A DNA stretch of 59,906 nt, taken from contig JNDT01001788.1 of NCBI GenBank assembly GCA_000697055.1, positions 1-59,906 on the forward strand. The letters are read 5' to 3'. The notes below the pieces were generated by a model that searched no databases, was not told the origin of the DNA, and worked only from the letters and a program-made list of their open reading frames with translations. Positions 1 to 13,108 of this stretch are shown one piece after another; position 1 is the stretch's first letter; each line of letters opens with the position of its first letter. The position numbers and the translations under genes were made by a program. Source of the stretch: Saksenaea vasiformis B4078. Lineage: Eukaryota > Mucoromycota > Mucoromycetes > Mucorales > Saksenaeaceae.

Positions 1-15
1 TTTAGGTAAAACTGA

Positions 16-519
16 ACAACAACAGGCTACTCCCGAGCGCAAAAGGTATTATTCGCACTTACAAAAAAATTAACGTTCACCATTACCGGCAGCTCCAAAT
101 GGGTACCAGCAATCCCTTCCAGATGTAAAAAGAAGCCCTTAATCGCTTTCGGGAACGCAATGTTCTCTAATACCATGAAAAAGAAAAAAACGGGGGTGGC
201 ATCAGCTGTCTACCGCCAACTCAAATGCAAGGAACGTCTTGGTCTCTGCGAGGTTGTGGACATTGACGAATACAGAACATCTCAAATCTGTTCCAGTTGT
301 GGCGCCAAAGAGTTAAAGACTATCATTGGAGCGCTTGGTCAGTCGCTTCACGCGGTACTCATATGTAAAAAATGCAGTATCGTATGGAATCGAGACTGTA
401 ACACAAGCCGAAATATTTTGCAAGTAGCGCTGTACGAAGCAGTGAACGATGGTAGTCGCCCAGCGCCATTCCAAAAAGTTGCAGGGAAAAACCCCAGGCA
501 TCAGATACAAGTGGTTTAG
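16..519 (+). pseudogene. Fanzor/TnpB-like RNA-guided nuclease, C-terminal remnant
   Basis: The frame is open from base 16 (after an in-frame TGA at 13-15) to a stop at 517-519, about 167 codons; the first ATG is at 160. Visible in order: IAFGNAMFSNTMK, the block that precedes the zinc ribbon in Fanzor proteins; DEYRTSQICSSCG, a VDE(F/Y)RTS-type motif running into the first CxxC; a second CxxC in LICKKC; then VWNRDCNTSRNI, whose Asp is the RuvC-III catalytic position of TnpB/Fanzor; and a C-terminal RPAPF tail typical of Fanzors. The N-terminal DNA/RNA-binding half and RuvC-I are absent, and stops precede the frame, so this is a truncated or decayed copy unless an upstream exon lies outside the window. 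Known for the family: Fanzors are eukaryotic TnpB homologues that cut DNA guided by an RNA encoded at or beyond the 3' end of the gene. Family assignment is firm; activity is unlikely. Confidence 0.8.
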
Positions 520-2988
520 ATAAATTTGTCGATCCTCTGTCACCTTTCGCTAACATCATAAAATTTTCATTGCGGGACTAAACGTAGTGAGGCGGTATAC
601 TTGTTATCCGATAAACGGTACGATCAGTTAGTTTCACTCAAGTAGTTTCAATCAACTATACCAAAATCTGCATTAATGCAGACACGCTGGCACCTCGTAG
701 AATTCGCGTTACATCCTGCGTTTTCTTTATGTATCAGAGGTAAAGCTTAACCTAAGGCGTTTGTCGCACGTTTTGACTTGAAGTGGTATCAACGACACTC
801 GTTGTAGGATGAAAACACTGTAGCACAAGTATCACTGGGCGAGTTACCCTGTTGTACCTAAAAAGCATCTCATATCTGTTCCTGTAACACATAATTGGAT
901 AAAAAGAAAGAGAAGGAAAAGTTTGTCGATTCTTCCTTCCTTTTTTCCTCATGTGAAAAAGTGTTCTGTTCTCTTACTTTCTTCTAGCCGTATTATCACC
1001 ATATGCTCACGCATACGTTCAGTTCGTCAATGTGACCTCGTTTTACGAACCGGGTATGAATGTATCTTTGCACTGGTTTGGGATACCAGGAATCAGCGAA
1101 TCAAATATCTATATAAAGAGTGGATATGAAAACACAAACAGGAGTTCGTGGATACTCCTTGCGGAACGTGTTAGCCGGACGGGTTATGGATCCTTTCAAA
1201 TTGCAAAATCTACTCCCCTGGCGAACATTATTATGCTGAGATGACATCGTCTATCGACGGCGACTCCGTAGGTATAGGTCCTACGAATTATATTAAAATA
1301 GTAGGACCACCACCTATCTCATCTTCTACAACTGTCACAACGACTACAACGACCGCAACAACAATATCAGAGTTGCTATATCTAGGTGCCCATTATGGTT
1401 AAGCGTGAAGCATTTTACTTGGCTAGAAATTTACTGTTTATTGAACAACTGTTTACACTACTCTAAATAACTATGCGTCCATGAAGAACCAAGTTTGCAG
1501 TAAGGAAATAATTGAATATGCGGTCATTAGTTCACGAATTGGCGACAAAATAATACTGTACTTACATCAACTTTGGTCCCCAGATGGACGCATAATTTAT
1601 TGGAGCAGCATAAAAAATTGTTCACAGTTGGTAAATGGAAGATGATTTGATTGCCTTTTTACTTACCCCGAAGGTAATCAGGCCAAAAAGCCTGGGCCAA
1701 GCCCGAACCTGAGTCCGGTGGGGCCAGCATGGGAGGAATCTGGCAACGACGGCCAGTGTTAAGAATTACGCCGTGCAGAGGACTTGAAGCGATGCAAACG
1801 TCTGGCAAGGTTCTGTTGTCGAAGTTGGATAAGGCAGCGTGCGATAATACTTGCTTACCTGGTGGTGAACAGGGAGCTACACCACAGCCAGGATGGTTCG
1901 GGACAGAGGCCATGCAGGCTATCAATAGACAAAAAATCATGAATAATTGTGTATGTATATAAATTGACATCCTTACTGGGGATGTTAAAGAGAACAGAGC
2001 CAAAGAAAAAAAAAGGAAATTCGTACGTTCGTTTAAGTATGGATTATTTTGGGTGGAGCCTGTGCTTATCTTGAAACATTTTTACTGCTTTCTGCTGGGA
2101 TGCTGAGAATCAATCACCGAAGCACCTCAGTGCAAAAACTATTTCTTGTTTCAATGAGATATTTTCTTACCGTGAGACATTTTTACTGCTTTCCGACGGG
2201 ATATCGAAAAACCATCACTGAAGCATTTTAATGCAAAAATGGGGTTATCTAGGTGCGAACTATTCCTTTGATTAATGCAAAGTAAACTACTTCTCGCCGC
2301 AAAGACGTATCAATTTCCAGCGCTAAATTTATTCAACTTGAACGTAAAAGGACATATGGCTGACATAAACGTTGATTCCAAATCCAGTATTCTCAAAATT
2401 CACAAAATTCGTGCTCTCCATCTGTCATTCCGGTATCCTTTTAGACATATTGAAATGTAACTTGATGGAAGGCGATACGATTTAGCGAATATCCCGAAGA
2501 GCTCCTGACGGAACTCAAAAACTATAGATGAAAGACCCGATCAATAATACATAGCGCTATTCGAGATGCTGCAAGGTGATGCTATAATGAAAAAGACTGC
2601 TATTCAGAATAGGTGACATATAATACTTTACCATTATGTTCTTGTTGCTCATGCATGATACTCTCATTCTTTATAACTTTGTTCCAACTACGAATCAAAA
2701 TGAGCGATTCGTCCTTGCATACTCTAGACTATAATAGACGATCATGACTATAGTTAAGCATGTGTTTTCAGAAGATCCAGTGGTCTCTATAATTTAATCA
2801 TCATTCTTTCTTGATATCTTGTTTTGGTCGAGCAATTGACAAGCTAGCTGTGATCCAATTATCCACAATGCATACCATGACGCTCACCCCGCCAGCGCTT
2901 GGTTTTTTGTGTGACGCAACAGGTTCGATCGAGCTTTTTTTCTTCGAACTTCTCTACTAACTCGATCTTGCTTGCCAATGACATACTC
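520..2988. other. Gene-poor region between Fanzor remnant and RIM15-like gene
   Basis: No reading frame here has recognisable protein features, and the short open frames on both strands look like chance. The part just after base 519 is where a Fanzor guide RNA would be expected, but no structure can be proved by eye. Bases 1690-1960 are more GC-rich and carry a 77-codon frame without known motifs. A diverged direct repeat lies at 2073-2240. The last few hundred bases should contain the promoter and 5' leader of the RIM15-like gene; no clear TATA box was seen. Confidence 0.5.
2073..2240. repeat. Two-copy diverged direct repeat (unit about 67 bp, period about 101 bp)
   Basis: Copy 1 (about 2073-2139) and copy 2 (about 2174-2240) share ACATTTTTACTGCTTT near the start, then GGGATRxCGA/GA and AxCATCACTGAAGCA-type sequence, and end in TGCAAAAA. 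The copies differ at roughly one base in five, so this is an old duplication. No coding sense is evident. Confidence 0.7.
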
Positions 2989-5900
2989 ATGGACGACGTA
3001 GCCCCAAGGCTTTCGATGGGAAGCAAGTCTCAGTTAATTTCATCGGCAACTCATACAGAGACTACAGACCTGTTTGTCATGTCCGACAATCAGTCCGACT
3101 CAGCGTTAGCTAGCCCTGTCATCACGTCGGGGGATCCTCCATCGCTCCCCACTGCGTCCAGATTTCGTACTGTACCTATACCTCAGCCATTGTTGTTAAA
3201 AAGACGCACAAGTCGATCGTCCCTTTCGTCCTGTGAAGATTTAAGTGATACAGTCATTCACTCCTCGTCTCCATCGTCATTTCCACCTACTTGCTACTCA
3301 CCCAGTGCGACACACTCCCACCTGCAGTCTATCCCTTCAGATAACGCTCTGGATAAGTTCTACTCGAGTTCCCCCACAACTTCAGTTACATCAACGGCGG
3401 GGCTGCAGAGTCCTGCAAAAATATCTTCAGGAGTGGTGACCACTCGCAAAAAAGCCTTTCTTAACGATGTTGAATATGGTAGCAGCCCTGGCAGTGATGC
3501 TGGCGTAAACCTGGGCAGTCCTCGGCTGACCCAACCTACGCCTCCAAATTCGTCGCAGCATACACCAACCACTGGAACGTTTTCTCCTAAATATGCTAGT
3601 CCACCTGCGGGGAGCGGTGGGAAATATATGATCAAAACTAAGCGAGCGAGCTGGATTGACGCGCATGCTGCTAACACACTACCTTCAACAGATAATGTTA
3701 CGGCCCCTGACAATGCACGCTTGGCGAGGACTGTAAAGAGCTTTGCGGTCGAAGGTACACTTGTGTTGCGTTGTACTCAGCAGGACATCTTATATCCCTT
3801 CGCTAACAGGCAAACAGCCACGATGGATCACCTTTGAATCAGACGTGGATACACACTCTTTATCAGTTTCGTCATCTAATCCAATGCACAAATATGGCTC
3901 CTTGTCAAGGTTGCGTGAGAATAGGATATCAGCTTCTAGTCCCAAAGCAAAACCACAGCGTGAGAACTCGCTTGACGATGATGCTCCAGGAGAAAATAGC
4001 ACCACGCCAAGCTCTTCCATAGAGAGAGTAAACCATACGAGACGGTTTTTATATTCCGATAACAATACTGCAGACACTGATGAAGCCACATCTACCACTT
4101 CGACAGATGATACTTATAGCATGCTATCAATTTCATTACATGGAAAGCAAACAGCCCAGCATGCAGGGTCATCATTCCACGGAAGGACTCCTTCTGTCTC
4201 ATCTGTTGTAACCGACACGAGTATGACAACAGATGAATATTATTCGCCTTCCCTTTCTCCTCATTTTCATCAATCGCAGTCATCCAATATGATGCCTGGG
4301 AAAGGTATTGCATTGTTTTGGCCACTAGCCCAAAACTAATTTGTGTGTTTCAAGGCAAACCTGTTTCAAGCGGCGAACATAGTTCGGGGTCTTCCTCGCC
4401 GTCAATGAATCAGATACCACCTTCTGCCATCCACAGACCACGACGCAGATCATCGATGAGTATGTTGCGTAATATTCCTACTTCAGAGCTTGCAAACATT
4501 GTAAATGGAAACTCACCAAATCCTGCCATCAATTCATCGGCTCGTGATGCGTTTGCTGTAACCAATCGTCATACCCGCACTCATACCGTAGCCACAAGTA
4601 AACCATGCAATGCTGCCAGCAATGGATTACCTGCTTATCAAAGCTCACTACGTTCGTTTATACGGAAACAGCTTTCAACTAAACGTCCAAAAAACAAAGA
4701 TAAACAAACTTCTGCAGCATCTGAAGACCAAAGAAGTTCGCCAGATGCAGATAAAGACGTAGTTGAGATAAGTTTAGACGAATACCCTAACACATCCCTC
4801 CATAACATGGATTATGATTATCACCGTGAGGATGGAGGACAGAGTGCAAAAGGAGTTCGTTCTCCGGTTTATCCGGCACTTCTGTTAAACGCAACACGAG
4901 AGGCGCTGGACCTTGGCATTGGTACAAGCAGATTTCCGTGCCTCGAGTCAAGTGGCGGTGACACATCTGCACCTGAAATGGCTCGATCAGACGATGATGA
5001 TGGTTTCAGCTATTTTGAACGATCACCTGAGATGGCGTCAACCAAAAGTAACACATCTTGTCATGCACCCGAACGATACCATTAACCGATTTTCTGTTTT
5101 AGGAAACGTGGATAGTGACAATACCGGAGGTATCACTCTTGTTCCGGGGTCCTCCTCTATCACCACACGTGGGAATTCCTACGGCAGACTACTGCATAGA
5201 TCGCGTTCGGCTAAAGTTAAAAAATGGTGTGTTTTGAAAATTAGCCGGACCGGCAGGCCGGAGACGCTCAGATACAGTGCAACCACGTCGTCGCAAATGC
5301 GGACAGGAGCTTCTATTTGCATCCGTCGGCAAATGCATCAAGGCATCCAAAAACCAACCATCATCTTACCACCACGCGAGAATGCCGATAACGATACATC
5401 TGAGCACTTGGAGGAAGAGCTTAACATCATGAACGATATCCCATGGGTAGATTGGGTAGAAGAATACAATGCCATCAAAGCAAATGAAATCCGACGACGA
5501 TCATCACAAACGAAGGAAACAGAACAGCATCCATTATCTGATCATGAGAATGAATCGCTGCTCAACCGTACTTTGACGAACTGGTGGAAATCTGTCAAAT
5601 CGAATGCCCAAGGTTACACGTCAACAAAAAGTCGCAGTTCCGAAGGAGGATCTACTCGTAGACATTTTCGCACCAGAAGCAGCTCACCTTGGGATATGTC
5701 GTCAAGAAATCAGAATAAGTCTACTGGAAAGCATAAACATAACTTATCCTTGGGGTCTGAGGATTTTAGACGTCCCTTCCCGCTCTTTTCGCGGCGACAC
5801 GTGATTGAAACCACTGAGCATCATCTTGTCGCTGAAAAGTTGGCACTACGTCGTTGTATCACCCCACCATGCGAAAAGAGTTTTTTTGATGATACTTCAC

Positions 5901-8900
5901 CTTGTAGCGGCGATAACATCTCATCTACGTCTTCAGGCACCTCGTCTTTGAAAACTCGACGACCACCGAAACCGAGCACGCCACCAGCTGTTGTCTCTGG
6001 TAGTATTGGTTACAAATTTCACAATCCAAGTCATCACACAGGCGCCCTTGGCAGTCTAGGGAATATTTTCAGCATTGCACCCGGAAACACAGATCAACCC
6101 GCAGCAAAAATACGACACACGATCAAGTCTAGACTGCAAGGTGCAAAATGGGCCTGTGACTCTGAACTTCGTAAAATCATTGATGGCTTGAACGAGTATG
6201 TGGAACAAGGGTTGCGATATGTTGGTGACGCAAATGAAGCCGAAGACAGTTCAGAAGGTTCTAGAAAAAGCGATGAAAGTGAAAGAACCAAACTATCGGA
6301 AACCTTGATAGGTGACAGCATAGTGCAATCACCACGAACTGAAGAGTTCGACGGCGCTCTTGAGCGACAGTCAATTGTAGACAAATCCTTTGGACATGGA
6401 AAAATGTCTTGCTCATCCAGTTCTTTGAAAAAACGTGGTCTAGCGATTGGTCTACAAGGCATACAAGAGCAAGAAGACGTTACCTTCTGTGCTGAGGTCG
6501 GATCTGTTTTCAAAGACCGATGCAGAGATCATCATCAGCAATCACAGCCGATTAATCGAATGGTGACTTTGATCTCCGAAGATTCCTATCTACCAACACC
6601 ATTCATTGTCACACTACAAGAACTTATTTGTTTAGCCCAAAAAGTTCTGGATACGGAGATTGATGTATTTCTGGATGCGTCTGGAGCCTGTGCTGAGATT
6701 GTGTCTGCAATTCAAGGCATCGGCATCGAATGGGATGATCATCCAGGATGGCCTTGTAGAGAATGGTACGTAAGGCTTCTCCTGTGTGTGGCAGCGCTCA
6801 ACAGAGTGGTTGAGTGGTGGGAAGCAGAACGCGGGTTCTGGTCCGCTACTTGGAATTCTCAGGCCGCGTCCATGAGTGATACAGAAGCGACCGACGCGGA
6901 CTCCATAAGTGGTATTTCGAGACCAGATGACAATGATTTTGTTGACACTACCAGGCATCGGCGAACGAGCGAGACGGGGAGTTACTGGAGCTATAACGAT
7001 AGCAGTACGATCCGCAATGAGGCTGACATAGATGAAACGTCAACTGGACAACATTTTACCGATTCATCGTCATCATTCGATGAGAGTCAGGGTAGATCGA
7101 ATTTCGATGACAGTGTCAGATTGCAACAGGAAGCCGAACGCGTTCAGAACAATACAATTGTCATGGAGCTGGAATTGTCATCGACAGCTGTACAGTATCT
7201 TAGTCCCGTGTGGATGAACGTAATTGGGTAAGCAGACGAACTCTATTTCAGTTAACAGAGCTTGACCTTTTACGCAGCACGGATCCACATTCTGTAATGG
7301 GTGTAGACGTATCACGCATACTTTTGGAGGATGATCAAGACGTGTTCAAAGTGGCTACAGAGGAGTTACTGGCGGATGATTCGCGGACAATAGAGGTCCA
7401 ATTTGCTACCAGTACTGCAGATAATGAACCGATGGAATTGGAAGGAAAGGGCATGTTAATGTATAACCGACTGACGGGAGAGCCTAGCCATACGATGTGG
7501 GTCATTAAACCAATAGGTGATCGTCGTTGGTCGCTGATGGACCAGGCATTGATGGCCAAATCAGTAAAGGGAACGTCGAACACAGTAACGCCATTACCGA
7601 CGCCAACGCAAGAACGGCCTGAGATCAATATGCTTGGAGAAGATACAGAAGGAGTAATGGCGAGAACACGATCAATGTCAGAGCCTTTCTCCGAACCATC
7701 GCCATTCTCTGCCTCCAGTCCCAACGTGGCTATTAGCGAGCCGATTTCCGACGTGAACAAAGAAGAGAACCATGCAAGTACTTCTTCTACGGATTGGCGA
7801 TTGAAGGCGCTGGCAATGCGAAGGGCGATTTCTCATGGTGGAGAACCCGCTTCAGCTGGTTTGCTCGCTTCACCTCTAAGCATGATGTCTCTACCGCCAG
7901 TACTCTGTCGAATCTGTGAACGATTGGTGGTCGCAGGATTTTTTGAACGCCATTCCGCGTTATGCGCAGAGATACATCGCACTGAAATGGATATCAACAT
8001 TTGTGACGATAACATGAGAGAGCTGAGAAGCCATGTGAAAGAATTACTTGACGCCCGTAGGAGCGAACTTATTCAACTGGAAAACGGCAAGTCATCAAAG
8101 GAAAATGGAGTCATAGTATCGCTCAAACAAAGCGAAGACTGTGATCATGTGTCTTTATTTGACCAGAACGTATTGGTCGAGGGAGCCATTGACGAAGCCA
8201 AATTGAAGCAAATGGATTTGGACGTGTACAAGGAATTAATCGATGTTCTCGACATTGCATTGAGCATCCCGATTCCGGGGAATGGCTATGGAGACGAACC
8301 TGACGAAAGACCGGTAGGAAAAGGGAAAAAAAGCGAATCACAGTCGTCATCCCAAGGACAAATGTTGCAGATATTGTACTGGCGCGAGCCTCAGACAGAT
8401 GATACAGTTATAGCTTCGCTTGTCAGCGATATTGAGATGATAACGAAAAACAAGGTGGAAAGAGTGAACAGAATGCGTGATCGATTGGAATACAACGAAC
8501 GAGCGAGGGCAGAGTTTCGAGAAGCTATGCAGCAAGAGGAAGATTGGACTGAATTCGTGCCACATGATCATGACAATGGAGAACACGAAGACGAATTGAA
8601 CGATAAATCTTCTGTAAAGGAATTTGTCCAGCATGAAGTAAATACGAGAGAAGATAACGATAAAACGCCTACGATCGAGGATCATTCACCCAAAAAGAGT
8701 ATCATTAGCAAGTTCAAATCATGGAAATCGAAAGGTGCATCGACAATGAACCGGCTCTCCAGACGACAAAAGCGCAAGCAAGCAGCGGCAAGACCAACAA
8801 CGATAGTTGAGATGGAAACGATAGACACGCCTATGGCATCACCGAGTATTCATCCCAGGAGGAGCTCTTCCATCAAGAGACCCTGTACACCAACTAGTGG

Positions 8901-11566
8901 CAACGGTGGTACAAGCAAAAATCAGTCAGGAACTGCAGCAGCCACCAAGTCACCACTGTCACCTCTGCCGGCGCCAATTTCTTCGCGATCGACATTACCT
9001 AATATTAAGGACTTTGACATTATCAAACCTATCAGCAAAGGTGCATTTGGATCTGTATTTCTTGCGAAGAAACGATTAACCGGTGATTATTACGCTATCA
9101 AGTTCTTGAAAAAATCAGATATGATCGCTAAAAACCAGGTTACCAACGTCAAAGCCGAGCGCATGATCTTGATGACACAGACTGATAGTCCATTTGTAAC
9201 GAAACTGTATTACACATTTCAGTCAAAGGATTACCTGTATCTTGTTCTTGAATATCTCAACGGTGGCGACTGTTCAGCTTTGATTAAAGTGCTGGGCAGT
9301 CTACCGGAACCCTGGGCACGGAACTATTTGGCCGAGGTGACCTTGGGTTTGACTTACTTATGCAACAACAACATTATTCACAGGTAATTTCGGCACATTC
9401 TATGCCTGATTGGTTAATAATTTGTATCATCATCGAATAGAGACCTTAAACCTGATAATCTGTTGATTGACCAGAATGGTCACCTCAAATTGACCGATTT
9501 TGGTTTGTCGCGAATTGGCTTTTTGGATCGTCGTGTTCGAGATGAACTAAACTCTACTCCTTTTGGGAATTCCGTGACATTACCGACATCACCAGCTCTT
9601 TCCCGTTCTGGCACACCACCACAGTCTCCTGCCACCGCTTCTATCTCTCCCTCAGGCACGTTTTATCGTCACTCGTACTTCAATCTTCTACTGGATCGTA
9701 ATCGGCGTGGTTCTTTGGCAAGTTCAGCGTCCGGAGATCAAAGTGCCATGGGAACTCCCAGTACTACAGCAGATCTTAGCAACTCCTTTACAGCGGGGTC
9801 CAGTGCGAATACGCCATCCATTTTTGATGAACGTGCTTCAAGGCACCGAACTAGCACATGTTTTACTAGCGGGTTCAATGCAGCTACACCAGGTCTCACT
9901 ACACCCGGCTTTATGCTACCAGAACGACACGAAAACAACAATGATCATGGTGATGCGCCGCGTAGTGCAGTAGGAACACCTGATTATCTTGCTCCCGAAA
10001 GCATTCTAGGTACAGGCGACGATTCCATGGTGGACTGGGTAGGGCCTCCGGACATTGCATTACTTATTATTAACTTTTGTGTGGGTTAGTGGGCATTGGG
10101 AGTGATTTGCTACGAGTTCCTCTATGGTTATCCTCCTTTCCATGCTGAATCGCCTGACAAAGTATTTGAAAACATTTTGTCGCGACGGATCGATTGGCAT
10201 GAAGGTGTTGTCTCTATTTCGCCTGAGGCGCGTGATTTTATGGAGCGTTTGATGACTCTTGACCCTGAGAAACGTCTCGGAGCAAATGGACCTGATGAAG
10301 TCAAGAACCATGCATTTTTTAAAGATATCAATTGGGACAATCTTCTGACAGAGTCGCCTTCTTTCGTGCCACATCCAGAGAACATGGAGGACACAAACTA
10401 CTTTGATGCGCGCGGCGCAACGATGCAGAATTTGGATGATATGATAGGAATTTCTGCTAAGCAGCAAGTCGAACGGGCAAAGGCAATTATTCAGGAGCAA
10501 AATCCAGAGAAAGTAGCTCCATGTGATGGAAAGGCTACCGACGGCGTCTCTATGAATGATTTGGCTATCAACAGCGATACAGGTGGTGCAGACTTTGGCA
10601 CGTTTGTTTACAAGAACCTTCCAGTATTGGAGAAAGCCAATGAAGACATGATTCGCAAAATCAGGCATGATAGTATTGTGGCAGGGTCCCCAACCAGTCT
10701 TAATCTTGAGACAGGATCATGCAGATCGCTACACCGTTCCCTTCCTGCCATCTCGAGGCGGAAGCGGAGTTCTATTTTCGATATACCCAGCACACGTGGT
10801 TTCTGTGGCCAGCCCTCTACTTCTCTTCCTAATACCCCTTATGATCTGTCTCCGTCTACTTCTAGCAAAGCAAGCACTACACGTCGATCCATAGACACTA
10901 CATCACAACATCCTTTGAGACTAACGGAGAAAGCTAAATTACAAGAAGCCTTTTCTCATCGTACACGGTCCGCGTCATCACCAGGTAATCATATGGTGTC
11001 AGCAAGCAAAGATCCGGTGGTTCTTGGCATGTCGGACACGTCACCTCTAGGAAGACTTGAGGAGATTCCCATATCACCGCTTCACTGTGGTGTCAATAGT
11101 CACATTTCGGCGCATCCGTTGGACGTTTCCAGCTCTCTTCCTCGAATGAGACCTTTGGATTGTCTAGTCGTTGACGACAATCCTATCAGTTGCAAAATAT
11201 TAGAGACTGTTCTCCATACCTTGCATTGTCGATGTGTCATTGTACGAAATGGTGCGCAAGCGATACGTTGCGCAATGGGTGATGTAACTTTTGATATCAT
11301 TTTCATGGACGTTCGTATGCCGATAAGTAAGTACATCATGAATGACGAACGAATAACGGTTGACATTTTCTTTAAAATTAGTTGACGGAGAAGCTGCTGC
11401 TCGCATGATCAAATCTACAAACAACGTTAATCGAGGTACACCTATTATAGCAGTTACTGCGTATGAACGCACATCCCAATTTGCAGGCGCATTTGATGAA
11501 GTGCTAAACAAACCAGTGACTAAGGATATTGTTTCGCAACGACTGAAGCAATTTTGTTGGACTTAA
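2989..11566 (+). CDS. RIM15: Rim15-type PAS / AGC-like kinase with C-terminal receiver domain
   Basis: Eight exons: 2989-3754, 3810-4304, 4355-5047, 5103-7227, 7278-9383, 9441-10038, 10090-11326, 11382-11566; they sum to 8205 nt, 2734 aa. The start is the first ATG of the frame at 2989, since the frame further upstream opens only with TTG. Domains: long Ser/Pro-rich N terminus; PAS-like segment near residue 1350 (SPVWMNVIGTDPHSVMG, joined across an intron); CRICERL..H..LC zinc-finger-like motif near 1569; kinase from about 1939 (GAFGSVFLAKK, AIKFLKK, HRDLKPDN, DFGLSR) with an insert of about 150 residues before GTPDYLAPES, ending near 2343; and a receiver at about 2614-2730 with VVDDN, phosphoacceptor Asp in IIFMDVRMP, Thr in AVTAY and Lys in LNKPV. 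This is the architecture of Rim15/Cek1/Ppk18, the nutrient-controlled kinase acting below TORC1 and PKA that phosphorylates endosulfines. The conserved receiver residues suggest it may still accept phosphate from a two-component relay. Confidence 0.93.
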
Positions 11567-11916
11567 TTTATCTACTGTGATACCTTCTACGAGTTTTTAT
11601 TATTAAACATTTTGCATTTTGAGTTCTTTCCAATTTTTCATTGGATAGCATATACAATAAGTGCATGGCAAACAGTGAGAATAGTTGGCGGTTATACAAT
11701 GTGATATACATGCGTTGCGGGTTTACCGCCCGAACAGCTCCGAGGAGAAATTGATAAAAGAAAAGGAAGAGCTGCATAAGCGTTATGTGGCACTCAATGT
11801 ATGAAGATCAGGTCGTTGGTGTTTCAGGAGCCGAATTACGTGTCATAAACATATCGACTCTTTGGGTAAATGGCTGATGACTCCGATGACTACGCATCTC
11901 AACATTCTCCCCATAT
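11567..11916. other. Convergent 3' intergenic region
   Basis: This lies between the stop of the RIM15-like gene (+) and the end of the seven-helix protein gene (-). It is AT-rich with TTTTTATTATTAAAC just after the RIM15 stop. It should hold both terminators. No gene is seen. Confidence 0.5.
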
Positions 11917-13108
11917 TTACTTGCTTGGAACGTATGTCTAGGTTGAAAAATGGATATCTATACACTTGATCAGAAAAGAAACCCAACGAAGGCGGTGTGT
12001 TATTTACCGTAGTAATCCAAATGAAGACCCCACACAGGTTACAGTTGCCGATCAACAAATCCATAGCAAATCGATTATTATTGATCACTCTAGCAGGGGT
12101 TAAACCATCAGCAGACAGGATCATGAGCGAAGCGCCATAGCTGAAGAGTGAGATCGTCAGCAATTGATTCATATCCCGGAAATAGACCAGTTTGTTCACT
12201 AGAGGCTGTGTTTGATGGTGAACAGGGAGCGTATGCGTCAGCTGCCTAAATCTGATGTGTGCACGGGATCCTAGGGAAGCAACCACAAGGACTAAAAGGG
12301 CTTGGTCAATTCTGTGTTCCTCAGAAACAAGCGTAGTAATTATGAGTTACCCTGTATGGCGTAAGCCATTTGAGGGACAACCTCACGAAGCAAAAGATTC
12401 TCACGGTATCGCCATTGCAAAACCGGAAACATAGCCATGCTTCCAATAGCCCTAGCGGGAAGAAATGATCAATACTATGCTGCAGAACAAGATAAAAAGA
12501 AATAATGATCGACAGTTTACCACATGACATAGAACTTGAATTCACCCGAGCTAATAAACGAGTTTTTGGCGATACGGTTGCATAGATAGTTCCAGAAGCA
12601 TTGCAACAAGAAAAATACACCCGTCTGAAGAGAAAAAGTGACACATTCAACATAATCGATGATCTTGACGAACAAAATTAGATGCCATCTATTCATTTGT
12701 TCTTACCTGACCGGTTCGTTGATCATCAGGTTTCCAATCCCAAAAGGGTTTGATAATGATAGAACTGCTTTTAGGCATTACAATATATCCTTCTTTATAT
12801 TTGATAAATGTAGAGATAAAATCTGAGAAAAAAGAGAACGTCAATTGGTATCAATAATATATTTCATGCGCCGTTTACCCCATACAGACTGTGTAATCAT
12901 CATAAGCACAAGTAAGATGGTGACAATTGATTTCAACTCTCCCGAAACAATTTTAGACACACAAAAGCATTGGAACCGATTGTTGATCCATATGCTGTAA
13001 ATCAGGTAGATTGAAAGGTATACTTCACTGATACAACGCTCTACAAATTTTGTTTCTCAGCATCTTGTGAAAAGAAGCGCGTCAGCTTACGTAAATAGGA
13101 GAATTCAC
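11917..13108 (-). CDS. Unrecognised seven-transmembrane (GPCR-like topology) protein
   Basis: Minus-strand exons: 13040-12879, 12822-12707, 12624-12521, 12451-12351, 12291-12008, 11937-11917 (stop TAA). A short upstream exon 13108-13091 is possible; the start codon is not resolved. The six firm exons keep one frame and give about 262 aa. Hydrophobic segments in order: YLSIYLIYSIWI; SIVTILLVLMMITQSVW; TGVFFLLQCFWNYLC; FYVMWAIGSMAMFPVLQW; VVPQMAYAIQVLVVASLG; LLTISLFSYGASLMILSA; LLIGNCNLCGVFIWITT. That makes seven, with charged loops (KPFWDWKPDDQRTGQ, QWRYRENLLLREV) and a short tail YVPSK. I know no named family matching it; a GPCR-like sensor is possible from topology alone. It is convergent with RIM15 and transcribed away from the small gene at 14045. 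Confidence 0.7.

Noticed and set aside
2899..2988. N-terminal extension of the RIM15-like frame from 2899
   Set aside because: The codon at 2899 is TTG; the first ATG in the frame is at 2989, so the extension was not used.
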